Origin: Deltaproteobacteria bacterium
GTDB lineage: Bacteria; Desulfobacterota; Desulfobulbia; Desulfobulbales; Desulfurivibrionaceae
Length of the DNA stretch: 40,340 nucleotides
NCBI GenBank assembly: GCA_026388735.1
Contig: JAPLJG010000011.1
Coordinates: 1 to 40,340 of the forward strand
Reading direction: 5' to 3'
Positions within the stretch are counted from its first letter, which is position 1. Every line of letters starts with the position of its first letter. Under the pieces are notes generated by a model, which made no database searches, was not told the origin of the DNA, and worked only from the letters and a program-made list of their open reading frames with translations. Shown here piece after piece: positions 1-8,162 of this stretch. Position numbers and translations under genes: made by a program.

Positions 1-272
1 CCAGTCCGCACGGCAAAGACCACGTCGGAAAAAGGCTCGATAATCCCTTGGTTGTGGCGGAAAAATTCCCGAATGATCCTTTTGATCCTGTTCCGCTGAA
101 CCGCCTGTTTTACTCCGTGGATACTTATTCCCAGCCGGTTGCCTGCGGTGCTGTTTGGTAAATAAATCAGACTGAAGTTCTGACCACGCACCCTCTTCCC
201 CTGCTCATAAACCAACCTGTACTGCCAGGGCTTGACCAGCAACCTGGCCTTGGGAAGGGATTGGGCTTTCAT
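1..272 (-). CDS. rnpA: Ribonuclease P protein component, 3' end cut by window edge
   Basis: Protein subunit of RNase P, which binds the catalytic RNA and helps trim 5' leaders from pre-tRNAs. The 90 visible residues show the family hallmarks: a basic N-terminal stretch with LPKARLL, the RLGIS strand, and the signature RNRIKRIIREFF helix that contacts RNA. The start is the ATG at 272. The only in-frame sequence upstream runs back to the rpmH stop codon and holds no other start codon. It lies 33 bases after rpmH in the usual rpmH-rnpA order. The C-terminal part lies outside the window. In most bacteria yidD and yidC would follow; that part is not visible. Confidence 0.95.
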   Translation of the reverse strand, partial: MKAQSLPKARLLVKPWQYRLVYEQGKRVRGQNFSLIYLPNSTAGNRLGISIHGVKQAVQRNRIKRIIREFFRHNQGIIEPFSDVVFAVRT

Positions 273-305
273 GCAGTGCGCGCGGAAACTCTCGTCCGAG
301 CCAGA

Positions 306-443
306 CTAGACAGTCAACCGCTTCCGGCCCTTGGCCCGACGACGATTGATGACGGCCCGCCCGTTTTTTGTCTGCATTCTGGCTCTGAAGCCATGGGTGC
401 GGTGCCTTTTGAGATTGCTGGGCTGAAAAGTTCTCTTGCTCAT
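306..443 (-). CDS. rpmH: 50S ribosomal protein L34
   Basis: A 45-residue, very basic protein beginning [19 protein letters not shown] and ending GRKRLTV. This is the full-length, nearly invariant L34 of the large ribosomal subunit. The ATG at 443 follows a good ribosome binding site (AAGGAAG) about seven bases upstream. It is the first gene of a short operon with rnpA. Its promoter overlaps the 3' end of hemA, and the leader is about 140 bases. Confidence 0.97.
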   Translation of the reverse strand: MSKRTFQPSNLKRHRTHGFRARMQTKNGRAVINRRRAKGRKRLTV

Positions 444-590
444 GATCGTCTTCCTTTTTCTCTGCTGTTACGGCCACTCGTTGGCCTTCCTTCAAATTTT
501 GCTGTCTGGCAGCAGCTGGAGCCTTGCGTCACGCGCCCTTGCGGAAACAACCCCGAAAGCGCAAAAATTAGCCCAGCAATAAAGCTCGCT

Positions 591-619
591 ATATTACCCA
601 GAGCCATGCAACATGTCAA
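591..619 (-). promoter_or_regulatory. Sigma-70 promoter of rpmH-rnpA
   Basis: Reading leftward there is a perfect -35 TTGACA (614-619), a 17-base spacer and a -10 TAATAT (591-596). The -35 overlaps the hemA stop codon. Transcription would start near 584, giving rpmH a leader of about 140 bases. A strong constitutive promoter fits a ribosomal protein gene. Confidence 0.8.
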
Positions 620-1923
620 ACGTTTTCCCGAGGCGGTTGCTGTTCCGAAGAATCCTTGTCCAGGCCGAATAGTTGCCGTACAAAGACCAGCTTGAGCTGT
701 GGATTGTCGTGGGGGTCGCTGTTTTTGAGAAATACCATGGGTTCATGCAGCAATTTGTTGACAATGGCATTGGCCAGCATCTCCACCGAACGCCGTTCAT
801 TTTCCGAAAGAGATTTCAGGGCGACCATGGTTTTCGTGACTTCGGCCTCGCGGATAGCGTTGGCCTTTTGCCGTATGGCCGTGATAGTGGGTGCCAGCTC
901 CATGCCTTCCAACCACTGCCCAAACTTGACCACCTCCTCGGCGACAATGCCTTCCGCCCGCAACGCCTCTTTTTCCCGCTCTGCCTTGTTCACATCGACC
1001 ACGTTTTTCAAGTCGTCGATATCATAGAGATACACATTGTCCAGATCGTTGAGTTCCGGGTCAAGATCGCGAGGCACTGCGATATCGATAAGAAAAAGCG
1101 GTCTGTTTTTCCGCTGCCGCATGAGCGGCTTCACCTGATCTTTGGTGAGAATCAGGTCGGTGGCCCCGGTGGAACTGACCAAAATATCAACCTCCGCCAG
1201 TTGGGTGGTCAATTCGGCTAAGCCCACGGCGGTGCCGTTAAACCGTTGGGCCAGCTTGACCGCCCGCTCCACGGTCCGGTTTGCCACGATTACCCGGCCT
1301 ATCCCCTGCCGCACCAGATGCTCGGCCGCCAACTCGGCCATCTCCCCGGCCCCGACCAAGAGAACGGACTTGTCCTGCAGGTTCCCGAGAATCTTTTTTG
1401 CCAACTGCACCGCCGCATAACTGATGGAAACCGCGCTGCCGCCAATATTTGTCTCGGTGCGCACCCTTTTTGCCACGGAAAATGATTTGTGCAGTAGACG
1501 GTTGAGGATAACGCCGGTGGTTTTCTGTTCCAGCGCTTCGCGGTAAGCCTGCTTCAATTGCCCCAGAATCTGGGGCTCCCCCACCACCATGGAATCAAGG
1601 CTGGTCGCCACATGGTACAGATGATCAACCGCATCCATCCCCTGATACAGATAGCTATACTGCTGGGCTTCGGCGTCGGCCAGACCGCTCTTTGCAAAAA
1701 GAAAGCCGCGCACGGCCACCGCTGCCGCTGCCGGGTCGCTGGCCACGAAGATGACCTCCACCCGGTTGCAGGTTGAGAGAAAACAACACTCCTGACAACC
1801 CTCGATGTTCATCAGCGTCAAAAGCGGTCCGGCGCAATCCCCGGAAAAGGCCAGCTTCTCCCGCACCGCCACCGGAGCGGTCTTGTGATTCACGCCGATG
1901 ATGACGATACTTTCAGCCAACAT
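616..1923 (-). CDS. hemA: Glutamyl-tRNA reductase
   Basis: First committed enzyme of C5-pathway tetrapyrrole synthesis: it reduces glutamyl-tRNA to glutamate-1-semialdehyde with NADPH. The protein has 435 residues, usual for the family. The N-terminal catalytic domain has GVNHKTAPVAVREKLAF and the active-site cysteine C52 in STCNRVEV. GEPQILGQLKQAY follows, then a Rossmann NADPH domain (VLLVGAGEMAELAAEHL) and a helical dimerization domain. The ATG at 1923 lies inside the end of the upstream ccsA-like gene (11-base overlap), indicating translational coupling. The product supplies hemL, which lies elsewhere in the window (13303-14595). Confidence 0.97.
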   Translation of the reverse strand: MLAESIVIIGVNHKTAPVAVREKLAFSGDCAGPLLTLMNIEGCQECCFLSTCNRVEVIFVASDPAAAAVAVRGFLFAKSGLADAEAQQYSYLYQGMDAVDHLYHVATSLDSMVVGEPQILGQLKQAYREALEQKTTGVILNRLLHKSFSVAKRVRTETNIGGSAVSISYAAVQLAKKILGNLQDKSVLLVGAGEMAELAAEHLVRQGIGRVIVANRTVERAVKLAQRFNGTAVGLAELTTQLAEVDILVSSTGATDLILTKDQVKPLMRQRKNRPLFLIDIAVPRDLDPELNDLDNVYLYDIDDLKNVVDVNKAEREKEALRAEGIVAEEVVKFGQWLEGMELAPTITAIRQKANAIREAEVTKTMVALKSLSENERRSVEMLANAIVNKLLHEPMVFLKNSDPHDNPQLKLVFVRQLFGLDKDSSEQQPPRENV

Positions 1924-2728
1924 AGGAATGCACTCCCCCCAAAAGATAGGTCACACCCCAGAGGGTGAAAAGAACCGCAGCAAACCCGGCAATGGCCATG
2001 ATCGCCGCCCGCCTGCGCCGCCAACCCATGGTAAGCCGCTGGTGCAGAATGGCCGCGTAAATGAGCCAGGTGATCAGCGACCAGGTTTCCTTGGGGTCCC
2101 ACTGCCAGTATGCCCCCCAGGCCTGCTTAGCCCAGACGGAACCGGTGATGATCCCTAGGGTAAGCAACAAAAAACCCAGAGCCAGACAATGCTGATTCAG
2201 GTCGTCAAGCGCTTCCAGGGAGGGCAGCCGGCTGTAAAATATCCCGAATTTCTTTTTCTTGATCTCCCGCTCCTGGAGAAGGTACATGACCCCGCCACAA
2301 AAAGCCAAGGCCATGAAACCGTTGGCCATGATGGCGATGCTGGCATGCACCGGAAGCCAGTTGCTTTTAAGGGCCGGAGGCAACGGCGCCATCTCCTGGG
2401 AGGAAAAGGCGGCGATCAGCATCAAAAGAGAAATGAGCGGCGAAACAAACACGCCAAAGTTTTTCACCCGATACCGCCACCAGAAAGACAAAAAGGCCCA
2501 GGTCATGGACCAGGCAAAAAAGGAAACCGCTTCATGGCTGCTGGTCAGGGGGGTATGCCCGGCAGCGACGTACCGGACAACGAAATACACGGTATGCAGG
2601 ACGCCGCCGGCAAGAAGAATCGCCCGGGCAACGGCCCGTACCTGTTTGTGCTGGGAGAGGAAATGGGCCACATACACTGCGGTGGCCAAGAGGTACAGAT
2701 ACAGTGTGAGTTGAAAAAACAGGGTCAT
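1913..2728 (-). CDS. ccsA: CcsA/HemX-type cytochrome c assembly membrane protein
   Basis: A 271-residue integral membrane protein with about eight hydrophobic segments. Near the C-terminus is the tryptophan-rich haem-handling motif WGAYWQWDPKETWSLITW (WWD domain), followed by two more helices and GGVHSYVG. Such proteins present haem for cytochrome c assembly (CcsA/ResC) or occur beside hemA under the name HemX, where they may tune glutamyl-tRNA reductase levels. The sequence alone does not separate the two. The ATG at 2728 overlaps the TGA of the precorrin-2 dehydrogenase gene as ATGA. The 3' end overlaps hemA by 11 bases, so all three are probably translated in a coupled way. Confidence 0.88.
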   Translation of the reverse strand: MTLFFQLTLYLYLLATAVYVAHFLSQHKQVRAVARAILLAGGVLHTVYFVVRYVAAGHTPLTSSHEAVSFFAWSMTWAFLSFWWRYRVKNFGVFVSPLISLLMLIAAFSSQEMAPLPPALKSNWLPVHASIAIMANGFMALAFCGGVMYLLQEREIKKKKFGIFYSRLPSLEALDDLNQHCLALGFLLLTLGIITGSVWAKQAWGAYWQWDPKETWSLITWLIYAAILHQRLTMGWRRRRAAIMAIAGFAAVLFTLWGVTYLLGGVHSYVG

Positions 2729-3426
2729 CGCGTCGCTCCTGAAGATCGTTGGTATTCCTTCCGAGCCGCCTCCAGGCAATCAAGGGGGATATCAGAGCCC
2801 AAGACTTCCTGAATATGCTCGGCAAGTCTTTGCCAAAGGCCGTCTTTAATCCAGACGGCCATTTCGGGATCGGCCAGTCGGGCAAAAATCAGCTTGTTTT
2901 CCGCATGCGGCCTGCCGTTGGTCAGCACGATGTCCCGCAACGCCCCGAGGATATCCACCAACGCCCCATATTCCGGGCCAAACTGGACCTCCAATGCCTG
3001 GCGCAGCGTGCTGGCCAAAGCCGGGCTTTTCCCTGCTGTGGAAACGGAAATGGCCAGGTCTCCCCGCCGTGCCGTGGCCGGGAGAATGAAGTTACACCAT
3101 TTCGGCACATCCGCCACATTGAGCAGGATATTGCGCTCTTCGGCCTCGGTATGAATCCGCTCCTGCACCGCAGGGTCATCGGTGCAGGCAATGACCAGAA
3201 AAAAACCGGCCAGATCCCCTTCCTGATACAGGCGGGGCAACCAGGCAATCGTCCCAGCCCGTTGCAGAATAGAAAGCACCTCATTCAACTCGGGGCTGAT
3301 CACCGTGACCAACGCGCCATGGGACAGCAGCCCTTGCACCTTGCGGGCACCAACCCGTCCGCCGCCGATGACCAGGCATTGCCGACCGGCGATCTTGAGG
3401 CAGACCGGGAAATATTGTTTATCCAC
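2725..3426 (-). CDS. sirC: Precorrin-2 dehydrogenase / sirohydrochlorin ferrochelatase (Met8p/SirC-like)
   Basis: Converts precorrin-2 to sirohydrochlorin with NAD+, toward sirohaem or haem d1/alternative haem. The protein is about 233 residues and corresponds to the N-terminal module of CysG without the methyltransferase half. Near the N-terminus it reads YFPVCLKIAGRQCLVIGGGRVGARK, the typical opening with the NAD-binding glycine motif GGGRVGARK. STAGKSPALASTLRQ follows later, matching the family motif. The chosen start is the GTG at 3426, because homology begins right there and it overlaps the end of the upstream hydrolase gene by eight bases. A longer frame upstream reads through unrelated sequence. 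The ferrochelatase activity is not certain. Confidence 0.88.
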   Translation of the reverse strand: MDKQYFPVCLKIAGRQCLVIGGGRVGARKVQGLLSHGALVTVISPELNEVLSILQRAGTIAWLPRLYQEGDLAGFFLVIACTDDPAVQERIHTEAEERNILLNVADVPKWCNFILPATARRGDLAISVSTAGKSPALASTLRQALEVQFGPEYGALVDILGALRDIVLTNGRPHAENKLIFARLADPEMAVWIKDGLWQRLAEHIQEVLGSDIPLDCLEAARKEYQRSSGATR

Positions 3427-4051
3427 GGCCAAGAATCTCCACCCGCACCTTGCCGACAAGCGCTGCGGCAAATCGCTCCGCATCATCGCTTGTTCCGACA
3501 ACGGCGGCATAATGCATGGGCACCGCGATCTTGGGCCCAATAGTAATGGCCGCCTGCGCCGCTTCCTCGGCGGTCATCACATAGGTGCCGGAAACAGGCA
3601 GCAGGGCAATATCCGCCCGGATATTCTTCATCGCCGGAATAGAATCGGTGTCACCGGCATGGTACAGCCGCACCCCGTCAACCGTAAGGATAAACCCCAG
3701 CCAGCCGTTGGATTGGGGATGAAACTGCTTGTTGGTGTTGTAGGCAGGAACCGTCTCGATGGCAATGCCCTCCACCTCGTGGCGCTCGCCCGGGGCAAGG
3801 ATCATGATTTTTCCCGTTAGTTTTGCCGCAGCCTGTGTTTCGGTAACAATGAGGGTGGAGGGTTGCTGGATCATGAGCACGTCCGCAGGAGAGCAATGGT
3901 CGCGATGCGCATGGGAAATACAGATGATATCGGCGGGCGGCAGCCCCGGACCAAGCTGAAAGGGATCGAAATAGATAATCTTGCCCCCGGCCCGCAGCAA
4001 AAAAGCATCATGGCCGAGCCAGCGAAGATTTTCGAAAACTTTTTCTAGCAT
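3419..4051 (-). CDS. UlaG-like metallo-beta-lactamase-fold hydrolase (UPF0173 type)
   Basis: A 210-residue soluble metal-dependent hydrolase. It has the signature SHAHRDHCS (HxHxDH), an upstream WLGHDAFLL typical of UlaG/UPF0173 members, and later metal ligands in YHAGDTDSIP and the C-terminal PMHYAAVVG. The substrate cannot be read from the sequence; relatives include L-ascorbate-6-phosphate lactonase and many uncharacterised proteins. It is the first gene of the operon hydrolase-sirC-ccsA-hemA, with overlapping ends throughout. Its role in that tetrapyrrole operon is unknown. A strong purine-rich binding site (GGAAGGGGGG) lies just before the ATG at 4051. Confidence 0.85.
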   Translation of the reverse strand: MLEKVFENLRWLGHDAFLLRAGGKIIYFDPFQLGPGLPPADIICISHAHRDHCSPADVLMIQQPSTLIVTETQAAAKLTGKIMILAPGERHEVEGIAIETVPAYNTNKQFHPQSNGWLGFILTVDGVRLYHAGDTDSIPAMKNIRADIALLPVSGTYVMTAEEAAQAAITIGPKIAVPMHYAAVVGTSDDAERFAAALVGKVRVEILGRG

Positions 4052-4082
4052 AGCCCCCCTTCCATATTTCTACCCAATCCGC

Positions 4083-4110
4083 TCTATAATCAATTTGACA
4101 CGTTCCGCAA
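4083..4110 (-). promoter_or_regulatory. Likely promoter of the hydrolase-sirC-ccsA-hemA operon
   Basis: Leftward -35 TTGCGG (4105-4110), 16-base spacer, -10 TATAGA (4083-4088). It lies about 30 bases upstream of the ATG at 4051. It shares the 138-base divergent spacer with the yjbQ promoter candidate, so the two may interfere. Confidence 0.5.
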
Positions 4111-4121
4111 TCTATTATAGG
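4095..4121 (+). promoter_or_regulatory. Possible promoter of yjbQ
   Basis: Rightward perfect -35 TTGACA (4095-4100) and -10 TATAGG (4116-4121). The 15-base spacer is shorter than ideal, so this is tentative. Confidence 0.35.
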
Positions 4122-4189
4122 CATAACCGTACAGTTTTCTTGCAGAACTTAACCCGTTGCCCCCATCTTTCGGCCCAGGAGATCCGTCC

Positions 4190-4585
4190 ATGCCAGCAGG
4201 AACCTTTGCCGTTTCCACCTCTCAGACCATGCAGTTTGTCGACATCACCGCCCAGGTGCAGAAGGCCGTGGATGCAAGCGGCATTGTGGATGGCATCTGC
4301 CATGTGTACAACCCGCACACCACCGCCGGGCTGACCATCAATGAAGGGGCAGACCCCGCTGTACAAACCGATATCCTTACCGCTCTACAAAAAATCGTGC
4401 CGATGAATCATCCTTACCAGCATCTGGAGGGCAATTCTCCAGCCCATATCATGGCCTCGCTTGTCGGCAGCTCGGTAACGGTCTTTATTGAAAATGGCCG
4501 CCTACAACTTGGCACCTGGCAGAAAATCTTTTTCTGCGAGTTTGACGGCCCCCGCTCCCGCAAGGTCTTCTGGCGCATATCCTAA
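4190..4585 (+). CDS. yjbQ: YjbQ family protein (UPF0047, secondary thiamine-phosphate synthase type)
   Basis: A 131-residue protein of the YjbQ/UPF0047 family. Visible family blocks are ITAQVQKAVDASGI, the conserved HTTAGLTINEGADP, the LEGNSPAHIMASLVGSS block containing a conserved histidine, and the closing GRLQLGTWQKIFFCEFDGP strand. E. coli YjbQ has weak thiamine-phosphate synthase activity; the true cellular role of the family is unsettled. The start at 4190 was chosen because AGGAG precedes it by eight bases; an earlier ATG at 4157 lacks such a site. The length matches the family. Confidence 0.9.
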   Translation: MPAGTFAVSTSQTMQFVDITAQVQKAVDASGIVDGICHVYNPHTTAGLTINEGADPAVQTDILTALQKIVPMNHPYQHLEGNSPAHIMASLVGSSVTVFIENGRLQLGTWQKIFFCEFDGPRSRKVFWRIS

Positions 4586-4615
4586 CCGTTCTTACCAAGG
4601 CGCATGGGAAAAAGA

Positions 4616-5350
4616 TCAAAACATCCCTTTGCGCAACAGATCCCGCTCCCGCAGCCGCACATACTGGAGAAGCGTTTCCTCTTCTCCCTTGGTAAGGTCA
4701 AAAAGGATGCCGTAACAATATTTTTTATTGTCTCCCCGGGTTGCCCGCATTACCTTTGCCTTGCTGATGTTCATGTAGGTGCCTGCGCTCAGCCCGGTTC
4801 CGGCGCCGGGGAAAAACACGGACAGATCAAGGAGGATATCCCCTGGTTCAAGGGGAGCAAACCTGTCCGTGCACACGAAAATACCGTTGGCGCTGACATC
4901 AATGACCTGAAACCCTTGGCGCATTTCATTTTTATGCATGAACATCACCGTGCTGCCGTTGGGCACGCCAACCCGATAGTTGGTCCGGCGCTGCAGACGG
5001 AACAAGGTTGAGGGGAACTCGGTGAAGATGCTGCTCTCGGTGGTGCGCGTCACCTGGACCCGCACCTTGTTCCAGACCATGGTTTCGTCCTTGAACAGGA
5101 CATGGATAATCTCCTGGGTTCCGGGCCAGTCAATGGGCTTGTCAATCTCAAGCATCCGGTTATCGTAGTTGACGATGACCGTCTTGGGAGACTGATAGCC
5201 TTTGTGCACCAGGGAAACGAGCTCCCTTTTTTCCCGCAGCCGGTCAAGGGCCATCCGGATCAGCTCCGGTGACTCGGTGGATTGCGTCCCGTTTTCCAGG
5301 GTTATCCATTGCCTTGCCTTTTTCCCATCACTGCTTTTAAAAGCGATCAT
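4616..5350 (-). CDS. PilZ-domain protein, YcgR-like (c-di-GMP effector)
   Basis: A 244-residue soluble protein. The N-terminal half (about residues 25-115) resembles the YcgR N-terminal beta-barrel domain. The second half is a PilZ domain, with the c-di-GMP-binding arginines in LQRRTNYRV (RxxxR type) and the DVSANGIFV motif (D/NxSxxG). The C-terminus is charged and helical. YcgR-like proteins slow flagellar motors or act on other surface machinery when c-di-GMP is high; the target here is unknown. It is transcribed divergently from the small gene at 5381 with only 30 bases between them. No strong ribosome binding site is seen before the ATG at 5350. Confidence 0.85.
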   Translation of the reverse strand: MIAFKSSDGKKARQWITLENGTQSTESPELIRMALDRLREKRELVSLVHKGYQSPKTVIVNYDNRMLEIDKPIDWPGTQEIIHVLFKDETMVWNKVRVQVTRTTESSIFTEFPSTLFRLQRRTNYRVGVPNGSTVMFMHKNEMRQGFQVIDVSANGIFVCTDRFAPLEPGDILLDLSVFFPGAGTGLSAGTYMNISKAKVMRATRGDNKKYCYGILFDLTKGEEETLLQYVRLRERDLLRKGMF

Positions 5351-5380
5351 TTTTTTAACCCAAGATTACCGGAAGCTGCT

Positions 5381-5626
5381 ATGAACACCAAAAAGACACC
5401 CCCCACTCCCCTGAAAGCGGCAAACATCTGCTTTGGCCTGAGCCGGGAAACCGATGAGCGTTCCCTGGAAGCATTCCTGCAACGATTCGCCGAACCAGCC
5501 TTCCTACAGACCCTCATCCCTCGGCTGGAAGAAAGCGAAATCACCTCGCTCCTTGATTTTCTCTCCCGCCTGATGCATAAGCATTGTAGCGAAAAGGAGT
5601 ACCACCGTCTGTTTCTCAAGGATTGA
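5381..5626 (+). CDS. Small conserved-looking protein of unknown function
   Basis: An 81-residue acidic-basic helical protein, MNTKKTPPTPLKAAN followed by amphipathic helices and ending EKEYHRLFLKD. No signal peptide, membrane segment or metal-binding cysteine motif is visible. The start at 5381 was chosen because GGAAG sits six bases upstream; longer frames would overlap the divergent PilZ gene. Function is not recognised. Clean helical periodicity and a good binding site support it as a real gene. Confidence 0.65.
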   Translation: MNTKKTPPTPLKAANICFGLSRETDERSLEAFLQRFAEPAFLQTLIPRLEESEITSLLDFLSRLMHKHCSEKEYHRLFLKD

Positions 5627-5743
5627 TGGCGTCATAAAAATCCCGCGCTCCTGTTTCGTGACCATGAACCGGAGACGAGCCCACCAAGAATTAACCCATC
5701 ATTTATACTCACAAAATAGCATATCATCAAGGAGAGCGCAAAG

Positions 5744-7528
5744 GTGAGCCAGAATATTATCAGAGATCTCCGGGCCTTTCTCGAAATACTGCGCCGGGAA
5801 GATTCCCTGCTCGAGGTTTCCGCCCCGGTTGACCCGCACCTGGAGATTGCCGAGATCCATCGCCGGGTGATCGCCCAAGGCGGCCCGGCCCTGCTGTTCA
5901 CCAATGTCAAGGGCAGCAGCTTTCCGGTGGTCACCAACCTCTTCGGCACTGCCCGCCGACTTGAACTGGCCTTTGGCAAAAGACCCCAACAATTCGTGGC
6001 CGATCTGGTCCGGGCGGCTGAGACCCTTATGCCGCCAAACTTAAGCAAGATCTGGGAGATGCGCTCCCTGCTGGGCCAGGCCACCAAGGTGGGCTTAAAA
6101 AAGGTCCCGGCGGACAGGGCCCCTATTTTGGAGGTCTGCCAGACCCCACCCCGGCTGGGCGAGCTGCCCCTGCTCACCTCCTGGGCCACGGACGGAGGCG
6201 CCTTTGTCACCCTGCCCCTGGTCTACACCGAACACCCGGACGGCCGGGGCCACAACCTGGGCATGTACCGCATCCAGCGCTTTGATGACCGCACCACCGG
6301 CATCCACTGGCAGATCCACAAAGGCGGCGGTTACCATTACCATGCTGCGGAGAGCCGCAACGAGGCCCTGCCCATGACCCTGTTCATCGGGGGGCCGCCG
6401 GCCCTGATGCTGGCCGCCATTGCCCCCCTGCCGGAAAACATCCCGGAGCTGATGCTGGCCTCCCTGCTGCTTGGCGAAAAGCTGCCCATGACCCGCGATC
6501 CGGCCGGAGGCCACCCTCTGGTTGCCCACGCCGAATTCGCGGCCAAGGGCTTTGTCCCGCCCCACATGCGGCGGCCCGAAGGCCCCTTTGGCGACCATTA
6601 CGGCTACAACTCGCTCACCCACGACTACCCGGTCTTCCATATCGAGCGGCTATACCATCGCCGCGACGCCATCTATCCAGCCACGGTGGTGGGCCGCCCC
6701 CGGCAGGAGGATTTTTACATCGGCGACTATCTCCAGGATCTCTTGTCCCCGCTCTTCCCCCTGGTGATGAACGGGGTCCGCCAGCTCAAGACCTTTGGCG
6801 AGACCGGCTTCCACTGCCTGGCCGCGGCCAAAGTCACCAACCGCTATCCCCGCGAGGCCTTTGCCTCGGGCCTGCGTATTCTGGGCGAAGGCCAGCTCTC
6901 GCTCACCAAGTTCCTGATCCTCACCGACGGCGAGATCGAGGTGACGGACTTCAAACGGCTGTGGGTCCATGTGTTGGAGCGGATCAACTGGCAGACCGAC
7001 CTCTTCGTCTTTGCCAATGTCTCCCAGGACACCCTGGATTACACCGGCCCCTCGGTAAACAACGGCTCCAAAGCCATGATGATGGGGCTTGGCAAGGATC
7101 CCCGCCGCATCCTACCGGAGTCTTTTTATGGCGAACTGCCCCAGGGCTGCGCCAAAGCAGAGGTCTTTCTCCCCGGCACCCTGGTGGTGCAGGGAGAACG
7201 TTTTGCCGCACAGCAGGATCTCCCTGCCCGCCTGGCCCACTGCCCAGCGCTGGCCGACTGGCAGGTGGTGGTGCTGGTTGACGACGCCAAGGCTGCCACG
7301 GAAAATCTCCAGGAATTTCTCTGGACCGTTTTCACCCGATTCGAACCGGCGGCGGATATCCATGCGGCCGCAACCGAGCTCCGCCGTTTCCACCCCGGTC
7401 TGACCCCGCCCATCATCTTTGACTGCCGACTGAAGCCCTGGTACCCGGAGGTTCTTGCGGTGGACGAAAAAACCAAACGGTTGGTGGACGGAAAAATCAG
7501 CGACATCCTGCCGCCCCGCTACCGCTGA
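5744..7528 (+). CDS. ubiD: UbiD-family prenylated-FMN decarboxylase
   Basis: A 594-residue member of the large UbiD class. These enzymes use prenylated FMN for reversible decarboxylation of aromatic or alpha,beta-unsaturated acids, for example 4-hydroxy-3-polyprenylbenzoate in quinone synthesis. Visible family blocks are NLGMYRIQRFDDRTTGIHWQ (Mn/prFMN-binding region), HYHAAE, GGPPALMLAAIAPLPENIPE, RPEGPFGDHYGYNS with the catalytic acid region, and NNGSKAMMMGLGKDPRR. The start is the GTG at 5744 with AAGGAGAG ten bases upstream. The prFMN synthase UbiX is not next to it. The substrate cannot be assigned; a quinone-pathway role is a guess. Confidence 0.9.
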   Translation: MSQNIIRDLRAFLEILRREDSLLEVSAPVDPHLEIAEIHRRVIAQGGPALLFTNVKGSSFPVVTNLFGTARRLELAFGKRPQQFVADLVRAAETLMPPNLSKIWEMRSLLGQATKVGLKKVPADRAPILEVCQTPPRLGELPLLTSWATDGGAFVTLPLVYTEHPDGRGHNLGMYRIQRFDDRTTGIHWQIHKGGGYHYHAAESRNEALPMTLFIGGPPALMLAAIAPLPENIPELMLASLLLGEKLPMTRDPAGGHPLVAHAEFAAKGFVPPHMRRPEGPFGDHYGYNSLTHDYPVFHIERLYHRRDAIYPATVVGRPRQEDFYIGDYLQDLLSPLFPLVMNGVRQLKTFGETGFHCLAAAKVTNRYPREAFASGLRILGEGQLSLTKFLILTDGEIEVTDFKRLWVHVLERINWQTDLFVFANVSQDTLDYTGPSVNNGSKAMMMGLGKDPRRILPESFYGELPQGCAKAEVFLPGTLVVQGERFAAQQDLPARLAHCPALADWQVVVLVDDAKAATENLQEFLWTVFTRFEPAADIHAAATELRRFHPGLTPPIIFDCRLKPWYPEVLAVDEKTKRLVDGKISDILPPRYR

Positions 7529-7556
7529 GCAGAAAAATTTTAAGCCTTCTTTCTCT

Positions 7557-7584
7557 TAAAGATTGACGACCCTTCTGCCGAATA
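7557..7584 (+). promoter_or_regulatory. FliA (sigma-28)-like promoter
   Basis: TAAA (7557-7560), a 16-base spacer, then GCCGAATA (7577-7584). The flagellar sigma-28 consensus is TAAA-N15-GCCGATAA, so this differs by one extra spacer base and a transposition in the -10. It lies about 45 bases before the ATG at 7629. Confidence 0.45.
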
Positions 7585-7628
7585 GCTATGGTATAGGTAG
7601 GGCAATCAATACGTATGGGGAGTTCACC

Positions 7629-8063
7629 ATGAAGATCACCGCGATTACTCCTGGCCAGCAGGATGTTTCAACCATCGGCAAGGGTTCCACCTCGGCCACG
7701 GGGGCCTCTTTTCAGGAGATTCTTGCTCAGGAACTGGCCGCAGCCAAAAGCACAGCCACCACAGGCATCGCGCCAGTTTCCACCGTCGCGCCAATCCCAG
7801 CCCCCCTCAAGCTGGATGGCCTTACCCTGACGGAAGACACCATCAATACCCTGGAAAAATTCGGCGCCGCCTTGGCCAATCCTGCTTTTTCCGCCCAGGA
7901 TCTTGAGCCTTTTGCCGCAGCCCTTGAAAATGATACCGCAGCCCTGGTCAGCCTGAAAAATCAGCTCCCAACAAACAACCCCCTCTCCTCCCTGCTTGAG
8001 CGGGTGGCCACCGCCTCGTATGTCGAGGCCACCAAACTAAGACGCGGCGACTACCATGCCTGA
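7629..8063 (+). CDS. Unknown protein, possibly flagellum-associated
   Basis: A 144-residue protein, MKITAITPGQQDVSTIGKG, with a low-complexity Ser/Thr/Ala N-terminal third and a block FQEILAQELAAAKS. The helical C-terminal part ends SYVEATKLRRGDYHA. There is no signal peptide and there are no cysteines. The Ser/Thr/Ala-rich start and the C-terminal RGDY-type ending recall small flagellar rod/hook-length accessory proteins. That is only a resemblance; a FliA-like promoter upstream points the same way. The start at 7629 has GGGGAG nine bases before it. An earlier in-frame codon at 7563 lies inside the promoter. Confidence 0.6.
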   Translation: MKITAITPGQQDVSTIGKGSTSATGASFQEILAQELAAAKSTATTGIAPVSTVAPIPAPLKLDGLTLTEDTINTLEKFGAALANPAFSAQDLEPFAAALENDTAALVSLKNQLPTNNPLSSLLERVATASYVEATKLRRGDYHA

Positions 8064-8162
8064 ACCGCTGTTGCCCCACCCAGAACACCCCTTCCTTAAG
8101 CGCCTGTTTTCTTGCCGCCCTGCTAGTGCGTCCTTCTGCGCCTGAGCCAAAAGCACATTTTT

